Notes: generated from the letters alone by a model not told the origin. A DNA stretch of 64,000 bases from Geomicrobium sp. JCM 19038 (GCF_000698125.1 NZ_BAXA01000011.1:1-64000), one strand, 5' to 3'; shown: positions 47,542-56,984, counted from the stretch's first letter. Numbers and translations are program-made.

Positions 47542-47892
47542 ATGAGTTTACTTGATCGAATTGACACCATTTGTTTACGTGTTAGTGATGTTGAGAAGGC
47601 AAGTGGTTGGTATCAAAGCCTCTTAGGTTTTGAGGAGTCTTTTATAGGAGATCACTATCGAATCTTATCAATTGGTCATAGTGAAATGCCTTTAACGATT
47701 GAAGAAGGAGAAGTGAGCGAATCGCATAATAAAGTGTATCCCATTTTTTTCTCTAAAGATATTGAGAATACGTACAACGTACTAAAAGAAAATGGTGTGA
47801 CAGTTAGCGAGTTACAAAGTGACGATGTAAACAAGTTCTTTGACTTCTATGATTTAGACGGTAATAAGTTGCAAGTTTGTTATTGGGCTTAA
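47542..47892 (+). CDS. VOC-family protein
   Basis: 116 residues with a vicinal-oxygen-chelate fold: DTICLRVSDVEKASGWYQSLLGFEE and FDFYDLDGNKLQVCYW, where D-x-D-G-N-x-L is the family's closing motif. Related to bleomycin-resistance/glyoxalase proteins. TTGGAGGGTG precedes the ATG. Ligand unknown; 25 bases upstream of an acetyltransferase-like gene in the same direction. Confidence 0.75.
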   Translation: MSLLDRIDTICLRVSDVEKASGWYQSLLGFEESFIGDHYRILSIGHSEMPLTIEEGEVSESHNKVYPIFFSKDIENTYNVLKENGVTVSELQSDDVNKFFDFYDLDGNKLQVCYWA

Positions 47893-47917
47893 GATTTGTT
47901 TCAAAGGTGGGGAGTAA

Positions 47918-48649
47918 ATGAATGCTTTGATCCAAGAGTTAAGAGACCATGATATTCATGTTTTGATAAGCGATGAACAAGTCATGTTAGAAGCTTTTCA
48001 GGATGCACCTAAAGAAACTTTCAAAGTAGATTATTTGATCATTGAACTATTCTCTATCGCTCGTATTTATGGCTATAAACGTGTAACCCTTGAATGCACG
48101 AATCAACTTCTTAACCAGCTTAACAAAACTCGAGAGAAAATGAGCATAGTCGGAGAAAGAGTTATGTACACATACCAAATGTCAAATGAAATGACCGTAA
48201 GTAAAGTTGACTATGAGGTGTGGCTTCCTTTTGAAGATCGTTCGATAAAGCTATTATCAAAAATTATGGGCGTTGATGACGATGAATCAAAGAACTTTCT
48301 GCAGAGTATGAGAGTTGAACTTCCATGTCAATTTCATAAGATGTTTACCGTGTATATTGTTGACGGAATTCCTGTGAGGATTGTCTTACCGCATATTGAA
48401 CCTAACACAAATCAAGAGGGTCGTATGTTTTGGATCGGAATTCATCCAAACTATAAAGGGGTCGGTTATGGTGCTTTGTTACATAAATTAGGTTTGTATC
48501 GATTGCAAATGGATTTTCATGCTAAGACGTATTTAGGGATTACGACTATAAAAAACAAACCAATGAGGAATATCATGTTATCGAATGGGTGTAACCAGTT
48601 AAACAACACGTTGGTTTCATTAGAATATCGATTGAAAACAGAGATGTAA
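47918..48649 (+). CDS. GNAT-like acetyltransferase with an extra N-terminal domain
   Basis: 243 residues. The C-terminal 100 carry a GNAT core (IVLPHIEPNTNQEGRMFWIGIHPNYKGVGYGALLHKLGL, with the acetyl-CoA loop K-G-V-G-Y-G). The first 130 residues are an unrecognised domain. AAAGGTGGGGAG precedes the ATG. Acceptor unknown. Confidence 0.65.
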   Translation: MNALIQELRDHDIHVLISDEQVMLEAFQDAPKETFKVDYLIIELFSIARIYGYKRVTLECTNQLLNQLNKTREKMSIVGERVMYTYQMSNEMTVSKVDYEVWLPFEDRSIKLLSKIMGVDDDESKNFLQSMRVELPCQFHKMFTVYIVDGIPVRIVLPHIEPNTNQEGRMFWIGIHPNYKGVGYGALLHKLGLYRLQMDFHAKTYLGITTIKNKPMRNIMLSNGCNQLNNTLVSLEYRLKTEM

Positions 48650-48797
48650 ACGCAGCATTGGGTAAAATATTAGATTAGTCCCAAGGAACTTAGGGTAAAA
48701 GTATGTGATTGCACAAGAACCCACTTTAAATACGTCATTAATTTGGGAGACAGAAATCATGATAGTGTTAGGCGAACAATCAATTCATTTTATATAA

Positions 48798-49028
48798 CTA
48801 AAGGAAAATCGGGAATAAAACAACTACCGATACGATATAGATCGCTAATGCTAAGATGGCTTTGACGCGTTCGCCTCTGTAAAGCATCTTTACCATGTTA
48901 CGTGCTACAGCCAATGTTATAAGAGCAAGTGCGATCATGAAAGCTGGAAGTGCTCTTAACCATAAAGCGAACAAAAGAGATCCCATAGCAATAATTGGAA
49001 AGATACGATCAAGGAAAATAATAATCAC
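48798..49028 (-). CDS. small membrane protein
   Basis: Up to 76 residues, three membrane segments, with a short basic loop (KMLYRGERVK). The frame opens with a GTG at 49028 that abuts its AAAGG, so a TTG five codons in (LDRIFPII) may be the real start. Family not recognised. It is flanked by non-coding DNA. Confidence 0.45.
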   Translation of the reverse strand: MIIIFLDRIFPIIAMGSLLFALWLRALPAFMIALALITLAVARNMVKMLYRGERVKAILALAIYIVSVVVLFPIFL

Positions 49029-49148
49029 CCTTTTATCACCAATACTGTTTCACATTCCATTCCTCTTTTTTCATGAATTCAAACGGTCAATGATGGGTAC
49101 TCAACAATCGGTAGTGTGGCGATGATACGGTGATGGAGGAACTAATTT

Positions 49149-49313
49149 ATGAATAGTAGCTTAGGTGTTTTATTAGGTGCAACGGTTATTTTTCTGTTTA
49201 TTCTTTACTTTGTTGTAGAATCAGCAGCGCAAAAGGGGACCGACAATTCTGAGACGAAAAAGATGTTAGAGCAAGTTTTGAAGAAATTGGAAGATAAAGA
49301 GCGAAATAAGTGA
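49149..49313 (+). CDS. 54-residue single-pass membrane protein
   Basis: An ORF too short for many gene finders: MNSSLGVLLGATVIFLFI, one membrane helix (about residues 5-24), then a charged coiled-coil-like tail (ETKKMLEQVLKKLEDKERNK). GGAGGAAC lies nine bases before the ATG. Probably inserted with its tail in the cytoplasm. Function unknown. Confidence 0.6.
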   Translation: MNSSLGVLLGATVIFLFILYFVVESAAQKGTDNSETKKMLEQVLKKLEDKERNK

Positions 49314-49405
49314 CTGTGTTAAAGACTCCATTACGAGAGACGATTGCAAGGTATAGTATTTTCTTTGATGGAAACTGTTAGATTAGTCTTCGCTAGGAGG
49401 TTAAG

Positions 49406-50092
49406 ATGAAGAAGTATGCTATTGTAAATGCTTTTTTAATTGGATCCTTGTTTTTACATTCCTGCGATGATGGGGCTGAGGATTCTCAAGTTGGCGGAAC
49501 GGATAATAATATGGATGAAGAACAAGAGTTACCTGAAGATGACGAAGAGAACAATGTCGACGATGAGCCATTGGATCTGGAAGGAGAAGACTTTACGGAA
49601 GAAAGTGATATCGACAATGAGGAAGCGTCTTCTGATGAAGAGGAGATCGTTAGTGAAACCGTGTACCTTTACTATATAGAGGACACTGAAGAAAGCGATG
49701 CCCAAAGATATAAAGAACAGACGACCATTTATGCTGCTGTCGAAGATGAGTTGTATTGGGCAGCGATTCATACGTGGGCTAGCGACAAAGACCATATGGT
49801 CGGAGATGTGCTTGTTTCACATGGTGTGGACGTTGATTATGTCGCCGAAAATGACGGAGTTGCCGAAGTTTCATTTTCTGAAGAATTGTATGATATTGAC
49901 TTTCATTTGCCAATAAATGATGTGTTTCATGAGCAAGTTGGGCTGATGATGATGGAATTTGGGTACGAATCCACTCAAATTCTCGTGAATGGGGAAGCAA
50001 TTGATGGTCCGTTGTTAATTGGGGACCAAATTACCGATCGCCCGTTTCGACTTCATGAAGATCGAAAAGAAGAATATGAAGAACGGAACTAG
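49406..50092 (+). CDS. GerMN-like lipoprotein
   Basis: 228 residues. Lipoprotein signal ending L-H-S-C, a linker of about 60 residues made mostly of Glu and Asp, then a domain like GerMN (TVYLYYIEDTEES; GVAEVSFSEEL; ILVNGEAIDG). GerMN domains occur in germination and sporulation proteins and in cell-wall lipoproteins. CTAGGAGG precedes the ATG. Ligand unknown. Confidence 0.68.
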   Translation: MKKYAIVNAFLIGSLFLHSCDDGAEDSQVGGTDNNMDEEQELPEDDEENNVDDEPLDLEGEDFTEESDIDNEEASSDEEEIVSETVYLYYIEDTEESDAQRYKEQTTIYAAVEDELYWAAIHTWASDKDHMVGDVLVSHGVDVDYVAENDGVAEVSFSEELYDIDFHLPINDVFHEQVGLMMMEFGYESTQILVNGEAIDGPLLIGDQITDRPFRLHEDRKEEYEERN

Positions 50093-50192
50093 TTCGGAAT
50101 TCAGTACACGTGAAGAATCAGTAATTCTAATAATGTAAAGATGCAAGAAAAAAGGGCAAATCAAAGAAGCGATGTAGTAATCGAGAATTAAG

Positions 50193-50237
50193 GTGCATGT
50201 CAGGGGTCACAACCTGTATGCGTCTTTTTTTGTAGTG
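50193..50237 (+). repeat. repeated terminator element, copy C
   Basis: Hairpin GTGCATGTCAGG ... CCTGTATGCGT then CTTTTTTTGTAGTG. It shares the core AGG-x-GTCACAACCTG with copy B, but the outer stem differs and still pairs. It lies 100 bases after the GerMN-like gene. Confidence 0.65.
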
Positions 50238-50435
50238 ATAAGTCATTGAATACAAAAGAAATAACAAGTTATTTGTAACTGTAAGGTTTAATTCCCGACC
50301 TATAAGTAACGCAGCTGCAGAAATGTTTTCCAGGAGGTGCATTGACAATAAAAAAAGATGTGATGAATAGTGAAAATCATTGGATGATCCGTACCTGAAC
50401 GAAGTAAGATACTCAATTTTTAGGAGGAGATTCGT

Positions 50436-51047
50436 ATGAAGAAGCTGTTAATCCTATTACCGATGTTTGCACTTGTAGCGATGCCACTGGGTGTACAATC
50501 TGTAGAGGCATCACCCGATCACGAACAAGAAACTGAACAGTCAAAGGGATCTGATGCTTTAATTACACCAGGATACAGTCCAATCTTCGAATGGACACCT
50601 GAAGAACAGCCGATACTCCAAAAGGGACCTGGAACGTCTTTTGAAAAAGAGTTTCTACAAGTGATGTTGACGCATTTCGGATTTGAAACGGACATTGATG
50701 GAATTTTTGGTGCACATACTGAACAACAAGTGAAGAATTTACAAGCAGATCAGGGTATTGCTCAGAGCGGAATTGTTGATGTGGATACTTGGGTTGTCTT
50801 GCAAGAAGAGTACGGAGAGAAGATCTTTACGGAAGAAAAAGCCATTACGTTTGCTGAAGAGGCTTTAGATAATGATGATCTTCGATTTGGTATCGTCGGA
50901 TACAAAGACGTGATTTCAGAAAATAGAAGCTACTATAAAGTGCAAGCGAAAAGCCAAGAGCTGATTGATCACGGTGGAAGTGGAACCGTTGGATATTATG
51001 ATGTTTACAATAATGGAGAAGTTGTAGAATCAGAACCTCCTAAGTAA
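50436..51047 (+). CDS. secreted peptidoglycan-binding protein
   Basis: 203 residues. Signal peptide (cleavage after V-E-A), then a PG_binding_1 domain at about residues 65-125 (VMLTHFGFETDIDGIFGAHTEQQVKNLQADQGI ... GIVDVDTW). The last 80 residues are an unrecognised domain. TTAGGAGGAG precedes the ATG. It should bind the cell wall; no catalytic domain is visible. Confidence 0.75.
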   Translation: MKKLLILLPMFALVAMPLGVQSVEASPDHEQETEQSKGSDALITPGYSPIFEWTPEEQPILQKGPGTSFEKEFLQVMLTHFGFETDIDGIFGAHTEQQVKNLQADQGIAQSGIVDVDTWVVLQEEYGEKIFTEEKAITFAEEALDNDDLRFGIVGYKDVISENRSYYKVQAKSQELIDHGGSGTVGYYDVYNNGEVVESEPPK

Positions 51048-51135
51048 GTGAATTTCTTTAATTAAGTCTTCTAAATCTCAGAGTGAAATCAATTTGTTTA
51101 TGTAATCAACACAAAAAGGTTACTCATGCTTATGG

Positions 51136-51166
51136 GGCGCAATCTTGTAGATTGCGCCTTTCTTAG
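51136..51166 (+). terminator. terminator after the peptidoglycan-binding gene
   Basis: A 9-bp stem (51136-51144 with 51150-51158), loop TTGTA, then TTTCTT. Confidence 0.8.
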
Positions 51167-51209
51167 TGGGTTAGTACTTATTAATAAAAATAGATTATTA
51201 TAAATTTGG

Positions 51210-51238
51210 CAACCCTGACATATAAGATGTCAGGGTTG
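51210..51238. promoter_or_regulatory. inverted repeat before the WYL regulator gene
   Basis: A perfect 11-bp inverted repeat CAACCCTGACA/TGTCAGGGTTG with a 7-base spacer, 35 bases before the regulator's start. It could be a self-controlled operator or a second terminator; the weak T-run after it makes an operator more likely. Confidence 0.45.
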
Positions 51239-51272
51239 TTGTCATACTATACAAAGTAACGGGGGTAATGAT

Positions 51273-52166
51273 ATGAGGTTGGAGCGTTTATTAGGGATCA
51301 TCATTCATCTAATGTCTACAAATAAACTGATTACTGCTACTGAGCTATCAAAAAAATTTGAAGTATCGGTTCGAACGATTTATCGAGACATTGACTTAGT
51401 TTCTCAAGCTGGAATTCCAATTGCTTCTCATCCTGGTATGGATGGTGGGTTTCAAATTATGGAGAGTTTCTCGATAAACAAACAATCATTTTCTTTAGAA
51501 GATTTATCAGCTGTTTATCATCTCTTAACTGAAGTTGGTACTTCGCAATTTCAGAGCATCTCTGACAAAATCGCTGTGATCCAGCCTATGGTAAAAAAAG
51601 AAGACAACAAAATTTTAATGTCGATGAGTCATTCAAAAAAAGAGCGTTCGACTATAGAACTGTGGTTACATGCAATCAATCAAAACCGAGTGATCTCAAT
51701 GAACTATACCGACGCAAAAGCAAAACAGTCATGTCGAGAAGTTGAACCCCGAAACCTCTTGCTTGAAGGTTCCAAATGGTACGGAGAAGCTTATTGCTTA
51801 AAGAAAAATGCTGAAAGAATCTTTCTTCTTTCAAGAATAAATGAGATTACTTTGTTAGATCGGCATTTTGAAGTTAGGTCGAAGGTTCAGCCTGATAATT
51901 CTAAGAGAAATGAATATCTACACTTACGCTTTACTAATGATGAAGAAGTCAAGCGGAGGGTGGTCGAGCAATTTGAAGACATTAGGACTGATGATGAACA
52001 CATCAATGTTTATGCCCCTCTCTATGACCATAACTATGCGATTTCAGTAATTCTTAGTTATGGCTCAAACGTAGAAATCATTGCTCCTAAAGAAATAAGA
52101 ATGGCCTTTTTAGAGGAATTGAGAAGAATGAACACTTTGTATTTTAAAGGAGAAAATAAGCGATGA
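51273..52166 (+). CDS. HTH-WYL transcriptional regulator
   Basis: 297 residues. HTH_11 at the N-terminus (LITATELSKKFEVSVRTIYRDIDLVSQAGIPI), then a WYL sensor domain (INQNRVISMNYTD; KWYGEAYCLKK) and a C-terminal WCX region. The stop overlaps the next gene as ATGA, so it is co-translated with the NmrA-like protein and exporter it probably controls. Close in type to the second WYL protein of the window at 57.6 kb. Confidence 0.85.
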   Translation: MRLERLLGIIIHLMSTNKLITATELSKKFEVSVRTIYRDIDLVSQAGIPIASHPGMDGGFQIMESFSINKQSFSLEDLSAVYHLLTEVGTSQFQSISDKIAVIQPMVKKEDNKILMSMSHSKKERSTIELWLHAINQNRVISMNYTDAKAKQSCREVEPRNLLLEGSKWYGEAYCLKKNAERIFLLSRINEITLLDRHFEVRSKVQPDNSKRNEYLHLRFTNDEEVKRRVVEQFEDIRTDDEHINVYAPLYDHNYAISVILSYGSNVEIIAPKEIRMAFLEELRRMNTLYFKGENKR

Positions 52167-53011
52167 CAATTTTAGTTACTGGAGCTACAGGAACGATCGG
52201 ATCACATATGGTAAACGTTTTAGCAGAGAAAGGGTATCGTGTAAAAGCTTTAACGAGAAACCCCCACTTCGCTCATTTCCCTGAAGGTGTGGAGGCAGTT
52301 AAGGGAGACCTTATGGATGCAGAGAGTTTACTGTCAGCATTAGAAGGTGTAGATGCAATGTACCTGCTAACGTCAAGTGACCAACTTGAAAACGACCTGA
52401 ATACAGGTGCTGAAGTTGTTCGCATGGCTGAAGCATCAGGTGTGAATAAAGTGACTTTATTTACACTCTATGGTGAAGCTCAGTTGAGGACGCCGTTAAA
52501 AAAAAGTTCAATGGATTGGACATTTGTGCAAGCTGTAGGGTTCATGTCTAATATTCTGGATGATTGGAGGGAAATCATCATAAAAGGGGACACAGTAGAA
52601 ACATTTTATGGTGACAAAAAAACATCCATGATTCATGAAAAAGACATTTCAGAAGTGATGGTTGAAACGCTCATAAATGATAAACATAATCATCAATTTT
52701 ACACGCTCACTGGACCTGAACTCATCTCTCAAATCGATTGTCTAAAAATCATTGGAGAACAAATTGGAAAGCAGATTCCTGTCAAAGAAATGACTGAAAA
52801 AGAAGCAAGAAATCATTGGAGGCAAAAAGGGTTCGATGAAGAAAGCATTGAGTTTTTTGTTCAGATGAGCGTTGAGACACCTGAAGTTGGTTTACATGTA
52901 TTACCAACAGTTAGAGAGATCCTAGGAAAAGAAGGAAGAACATTTGAGCAATGGGCAGAAGAAAATAAACACTATTTTCTTCCTGAGAAGGATGGCAATA
53001 CAAATGGATGA
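52163..53011 (+). CDS. NmrA-like NAD(P)-binding protein
   Basis: 282 residues. Rossmann motif TGATGTIGSHMVNVL (about residues 6-20), then the NmrA/QOR2-like core (GVDAMYLLTSSD; HQFYTLTGPE). Atypical SDR that may be a reductase or a redox sensor. Overlaps the WYL gene and the ABC gene, so it belongs to the same operon. Substrate unknown. Confidence 0.8.
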   Translation: MTILVTGATGTIGSHMVNVLAEKGYRVKALTRNPHFAHFPEGVEAVKGDLMDAESLLSALEGVDAMYLLTSSDQLENDLNTGAEVVRMAEASGVNKVTLFTLYGEAQLRTPLKKSSMDWTFVQAVGFMSNILDDWREIIIKGDTVETFYGDKKTSMIHEKDISEVMVETLINDKHNHQFYTLTGPELISQIDCLKIIGEQIGKQIPVKEMTEKEARNHWRQKGFDEESIEFFVQMSVETPEVGLHVLPTVREILGKEGRTFEQWAEENKHYFLPEKDGNTNG

Positions 53012-53951
53012 ATTAGCGATTGAAGTGAAAGACCTTGTAAAGTCCTTTGGGAAAGAGCGGGTTTTGGATCGTCTTCATTTATCGATTCCAAAAGGAATCG
53101 TTTACGGTTTATTAGGTCCAAATGGCGCAGGGAAAACGACTACGGTCCGGATTCTCTCAACATTACTAAAACCAGACGGTGGCCATGTGAAGATTCTCGG
53201 ATATGACACTGAAAAACACGCTAGCGAAGTACGCAAACGAATTAGTTTAACTGGACAATATGCTTCCGTTGACGAAGACTTAACAGGGTTAGAAAATCTT
53301 GTGATGCTTGCTAGATTATTAGGATATCCAAAGAAACAGGCTAAAGAACGAGCCCGTGAATTATTGGAAGCATTTCGACTTGAAGATGCAGCGAAAAGAT
53401 TGGTTAAGAACTACTCTGGAGGAATGAGGCGCAGAATCGATATTGCGGCAAGCATTATTGTCGCGCCAGAAATATTGTTCCTTGATGAACCAACAACAGG
53501 CTTAGACCCGGAAAGTCGTAACGAGGTTTGGGAGGTTATAAGGGCCTTTGTTAAAGGTGGAACAACGGTTATACTGACTACTCAATATTTAGAGGAAGCG
53601 GATCAACTAGCTGACCGCATTGCCGTCATTAATCGTGGGAAATTAATTGCAGAAGGAACGAGTAATGAGTTAAAAGATTCAGTTGGATTAAGTCGTCTTC
53701 ACATCACGATTGTGAGTGAAAAAGATTTAAATGAAGCGAAGAAAATATTAGAACAAAAGCTTACAATAGAAGTTCAGATAGAAGGTATGACATTGAGTGC
53801 TCAAGTGAATAACCCTTCACTGGTGGCTTCTGCACTAGGTGAGTTGGCAAACAGACAAATCGAGATTACAGACTTTTCATTAGGAAGACCGACTCTTGAT
53901 GAAGCGTTCTTGAACTTGACGAGCGATTCTATAGGAGGAGTGGAAGGATGA
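53004..53951 (+). CDS. DrrA-type ABC exporter ATPase
   Basis: About 315 residues. Walker A (GPNGAGKTTTVRIL), signature NYSGGMRRRIDIA, Walker B (ILFLDEPTTGLDPESR) and a C-terminal region typical of the daunorubicin-resistance (DrrA) family. The open frame starts at 52944, but AAGGATGG and the start MDELAIEVKDLVKSFG point to the ATG at 53004. With the permease downstream it should export a drug or lipid. Confidence 0.9.
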   Translation: MDELAIEVKDLVKSFGKERVLDRLHLSIPKGIVYGLLGPNGAGKTTTVRILSTLLKPDGGHVKILGYDTEKHASEVRKRISLTGQYASVDEDLTGLENLVMLARLLGYPKKQAKERARELLEAFRLEDAAKRLVKNYSGGMRRRIDIAASIIVAPEILFLDEPTTGLDPESRNEVWEVIRAFVKGGTTVILTTQYLEEADQLADRIAVINRGKLIAEGTSNELKDSVGLSRLHITIVSEKDLNEAKKILEQKLTIEVQIEGMTLSAQVNNPSLVASALGELANRQIEITDFSLGRPTLDEAFLNLTSDSIGGVEG

Positions 53952-54772
53952 GTCATGAAATGGATCATACCCGTTTGCAACGTGTGATTTCAGGGGTTAA
54001 GCGCCCTGAGAACCCTAGTATGTTGCAAGCTACACTAGCTTTTTCATCAAGAGCTCTTATAAAGATCAAACATGTTCCTGAACAAATGTTTGATGTGACT
54101 GTATTTCCAATTATATTCCTCATGATGTTTACGTATTTGTTTGGAGGTGCACTATCAGGCTCAGCAACAGAGTATTTGCAGTATCTTTTACCAGGTATTC
54201 TTGTTATGACCGTTATTCAAATTACGATGTACACTGGAACAGAATTAAATAATGACATCAGAAAAGGAATCTTTGACCGTTTCAAAACATTGCCAATATG
54301 GCTTCCTTCGACATTAGTAGGTTCACTACTTGTTGATGTTATTCGCTATTCAATCGCGATGACAATCATGATTAGTTTAGGTTTTATTTTAGGCTTCCGT
54401 CCAGATGGCGGTGTAGTAGGTGTTTCACTTGCTGTAGTAACCATTTTAGTATTCTCGTTTTGTTTTTCATGGATTTGGACGACATTAGGTATTCTAATGC
54501 GGTCAGAGAAGTCTATTATGATGGCAAGCATGATGGTAATATTCCCGCTTACTTTCATAAGTAATGTATTCGTAGATCCGGAGACGTTGCCCGGTTGGTT
54601 ACAAGTTCGTAGCGATAAATCCGATCTCTTTACTGACTACGGCTGTTCGAGGATTAATGCACGGAACAGCAACCTTACAAGATCTTACCTTAGTAATGGT
54701 AGTTGCAGCCATTCTTTTCATCATCTTTGCACCACTTACAATGTACTTATTTAGAAATAACGTCAATAAGTA
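53948..54772 (+). CDS. DrrB/ABC-2-type permease (frameshifted)
   Basis: About 274 residues with six membrane segments and an ABC-2 layout (VFPIIFLMMFTYLFGG; FPLTFISNVFVDPETLPGWLQ). The frame breaks after G-W-L-Q near 54603-54607; two missing bases (or one extra) restore F-V-A-I-N-P-I-S-L-L-T-T-A-V-R-G-L and the end L-F-R-N-N-V-N-K at the TAG at 54770. AGGAGGAGTGGAAGG precedes the ATG. Partner of the ATPase just upstream. Confidence 0.82.
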
Positions 54773-54796
54773 GCGTAATCCAACCTTTAGTAATTG

Positions 54797-54841
54797 GACA
54801 CAAGTTAGGAGTCACAACCTGCTTGTGTCTTCTTGTGTAAT
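54797..54841 (+). repeat. repeated terminator element, copy B
   Basis: Hairpin ACACAAGTTAGG ... CCTGCTTGTGT then CTTCTTGTGTAAT, 25 bases after the exporter permease. Nearly the same as copy A at 47459. Confidence 0.7.
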
Positions 54842-54974
54842 GAGGGTAGGTTGATGAAATGCGCGTTTACACAAAGGTATTTACGAACCTGACAATGTTA
54901 AAGCTAGTTTAGGCATGAAGAAGTTAGCCAGAACCAGTTTATATTAGTGTGTTCCTTGTCTTTCTATAATCTAA

Positions 54975-55142
54975 TCAGTTCATAAACCGTTTAATGGCCT
55001 CAAGGCGTGCTTTATGATGACAATCTTCACATGTAAATGAAGTGCCTTTTCGCTCTTTGACGAGCTTATAAAGAGTAGATCCTTCATAAACATGGAATGT
55101 TCGTTTGCAACTGTAACAAATTAACTCATAACTGAAGGTCAC
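54975..55142 (-). CDS. small zinc-ribbon protein
   Basis: A 55-residue protein from a GTG with AAGGAG ten bases upstream: VTFSYELICYSCKRTFHVYEG, then F-T-C-E-D-C-H. Two C-x-x-C knuckles make a treble-clef or zinc-ribbon fold likely. Function and family unknown; it lies between two unrelated plus-strand units. Confidence 0.6.
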   Translation of the reverse strand: MTFSYELICYSCKRTFHVYEGSTLYKLVKERKGTSFTCEDCHHKARLEAIKRFMN

Positions 55143-55336
55143 ATCCCATCAACTCCTTTTACAGAAATCATTTCCCTGACAGTATACCATTCCCGTCCTT
55201 AAATGTTAGATCGAGCTCATGTTAACTTCATACAAATACCAAAAATGATTAATTTAGTAACTAAATAGCGCTACAATTAGAATGACAAAGCTGGTGGATG
55301 CACTTCTATAACCAATGAACGAAAGGAGTACTCTCT

Positions 55337-55867
55337 ATGAAAAAAGCGATAACCACTGTTGTTGTAAGTTTATTAACCGTAGTAGTGATCGTATTGATTA
55401 TTCAATATTCCGCTCCAAAGAGCGCACAAGTCGGCTATGCAGCACCAGACTTTCGAATTAATACGATAAATCATGAGCAAACCGTATCACTTCACGATTA
55501 TGATGAAAGCTTTATCATCGTTAATTTATGGGCTTCGTGGTGTGACAGGTGCAAAGATAACTTTCCGTTATTAGATGACTTAGACGATTACTATGATGAC
55601 GAACAAGTAAAAGTTCTCGCCGTTAATGTGGAAAGTTTAGAGTTTAATGATCATGGGGTAGCAGAGTTTTTACAAGAGCAGCACTACAACCTATCATTTT
55701 TACAAAGTAATGAGGCGTTTGAAACTAGCTATCCTTACTTAACTGGAGTCCCTACGACGTATTTTATTGACGAAGATAACATCGTTATAGACGCTATGTC
55801 TGGTGAGTTGAATTCGAAAGCAATAGAGAAAAAAATAGAACATTACTTTGAGTATAAGAATGAATGA
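55337..55867 (+). CDS. TlpA/ResA-like thiol-disulfide oxidoreductase
   Basis: 176 residues. An N-terminal membrane anchor (about 5-25) and an extracytoplasmic thioredoxin fold with W-A-S-W-C-D-R-C and the cis-proline loop TGVPTTYFID. Reduces or reshuffles disulfides outside the cell, like ResA in cytochrome c assembly, though no such genes are near. GAAAGGAGTAC precedes the ATG. Confidence 0.82.
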   Translation: MKKAITTVVVSLLTVVVIVLIIQYSAPKSAQVGYAAPDFRINTINHEQTVSLHDYDESFIIVNLWASWCDRCKDNFPLLDDLDDYYDDEQVKVLAVNVESLEFNDHGVAEFLQEQHYNLSFLQSNEAFETSYPYLTGVPTTYFIDEDNIVIDAMSGELNSKAIEKKIEHYFEYKNE

Positions 55868-55972
55868 TGGATTGGGAACGTAACGTTGCTTGGTTTACAA
55901 GAGAATTAAGTTGTCATTTTAAGCGCATCGTAAATGATATGATGACACAAGTTGAATTAGGGGTGAGGAACG

Positions 55973-56185
55973 TTGAAAACGCGAAGAAATCCATGGCTGA
56001 TTTGTTTATCAATACTTTTAACAATCGTAGGTTTTACACTTGTGGCATTGCAGTTATTGAATATCGTAGGAATTATTGAACGGGCATTTCCTTTTATTGT
56101 TGCAACAGGTATGTTAATAGGATTAGCAACAATGTTGAATCTTTGTTTATATAAAGTCATGATGAAACAAAGGTTGTATCAATAA
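55973..56185 (+). CDS. small membrane protein, two TM segments
   Basis: 70 residues from a TTG with GGGGTGAGGAAC upstream: a basic start (KTRRNPW) and two membrane helices (about 8-30 and 36-58). Family not recognised. Confidence 0.5.
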   Translation: MKTRRNPWLICLSILLTIVGFTLVALQLLNIVGIIERAFPFIVATGMLIGLATMLNLCLYKVMMKQRLYQ

Positions 56186-56246
56186 TTAAATGAATAATGT
56201 GTGAATTTTGTTGGGCTTAGGTGACCTTTGCATGGGCGTGATATAA

Positions 56247-56561
56247 ATGAGAAAAAGTAAATGAGCAATCACCTGGATTTTTTGTGTTGTTTTTATATTT
56301 TCATTATTAACGTTACTACATAAGGGACCACTGAGCATGAAAACTGTTATGGATTCTTTGTGGGAAGAGCATCATGTACAGAGTACATGTTGGTGACACA
56401 GATCCTGTTATTGCTGTACCGGTCTATGACCAAGAAGAGATAGTAGAAGTAGAAAAGCATCTTGAACAGAATCTCTCTAAAGCGAACATAAAACAATACC
56501 GTCTTCATGTCTTTCTTTACCAGATGATAAAGAATTTCGGGACAATGCAAGGGGACTGTAG
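56247..56561 (+). pseudogene. broken small gene, membrane-anchored product
   Basis: Pieces in several frames join into one plausible protein: MRKSK, a TGA at 56262, AITWIFCVVFIFSLLTLL (one membrane helix), KTVMDSLWEEHH, then after a frameshift YRVHVGDTDPVIAVPVYDQEE, and after a second one LPDDKEFRDNARGL to a TAG at 56559. The stop plus two shifts suggest decay, or several sequence errors. Family unknown. Confidence 0.35.
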
Positions 56562-56612
56562 CACACTTTTAGCGATTTATTATTGTGAATGATTTAGGAG
56601 AGAGGTGATCAA

Positions 56613-56942
56613 ATGAAGTATTTTTATGGAGTATTAGCAGTACTTGGAACAATACTCCCCTATTCTCAGTTGTTACCTTGGCTTTATAGTTATGGTTTTA
56701 GTATGTCGCAGTTTTTTGCTGAAATGAGCCAATCAAGAATGGGAGCATTTGCTTGGTGGGATGTCATCATCTCAATTATCGTCGTCATCGGTTTTATTAT
56801 TTACGAAGGAAAGCGAAAGGGCATGAAGCATCTTTGGGTTCCGATTATTGCTTCATTCACGGTTGGAGTTTCTTTGGCCTTGCCTCTATTTCTACTGTTG
56901 CGACAAATTCATATAGAGAAGCAAGAGAAAAATCAAGCGTGA
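56613..56942 (+). CDS. DUF2834 membrane protein
   Basis: 109 residues with three membrane segments. LPYSQLLPWLYSYGFSMSQFFAEM and the W-W-D-V-I-I-S-I step are typical of DUF2834 proteins. GGAGAGAGGTGATC precedes the ATG. Function unknown. Confidence 0.7.
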   Translation: MKYFYGVLAVLGTILPYSQLLPWLYSYGFSMSQFFAEMSQSRMGAFAWWDVIISIIVVIGFIIYEGKRKGMKHLWVPIIASFTVGVSLALPLFLLLRQIHIEKQEKNQA

Positions 56943-56984
56943 ATTAATAAAACAGCTCTAATAAAACGAGCTGCTTCTTAACGT

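Noticed and set aside
55864-56079. 71-codon frame after the thioredoxin-like gene
   Set aside because: Overlaps the better-supported membrane-protein gene at 55973 and reads like a frame shadow.
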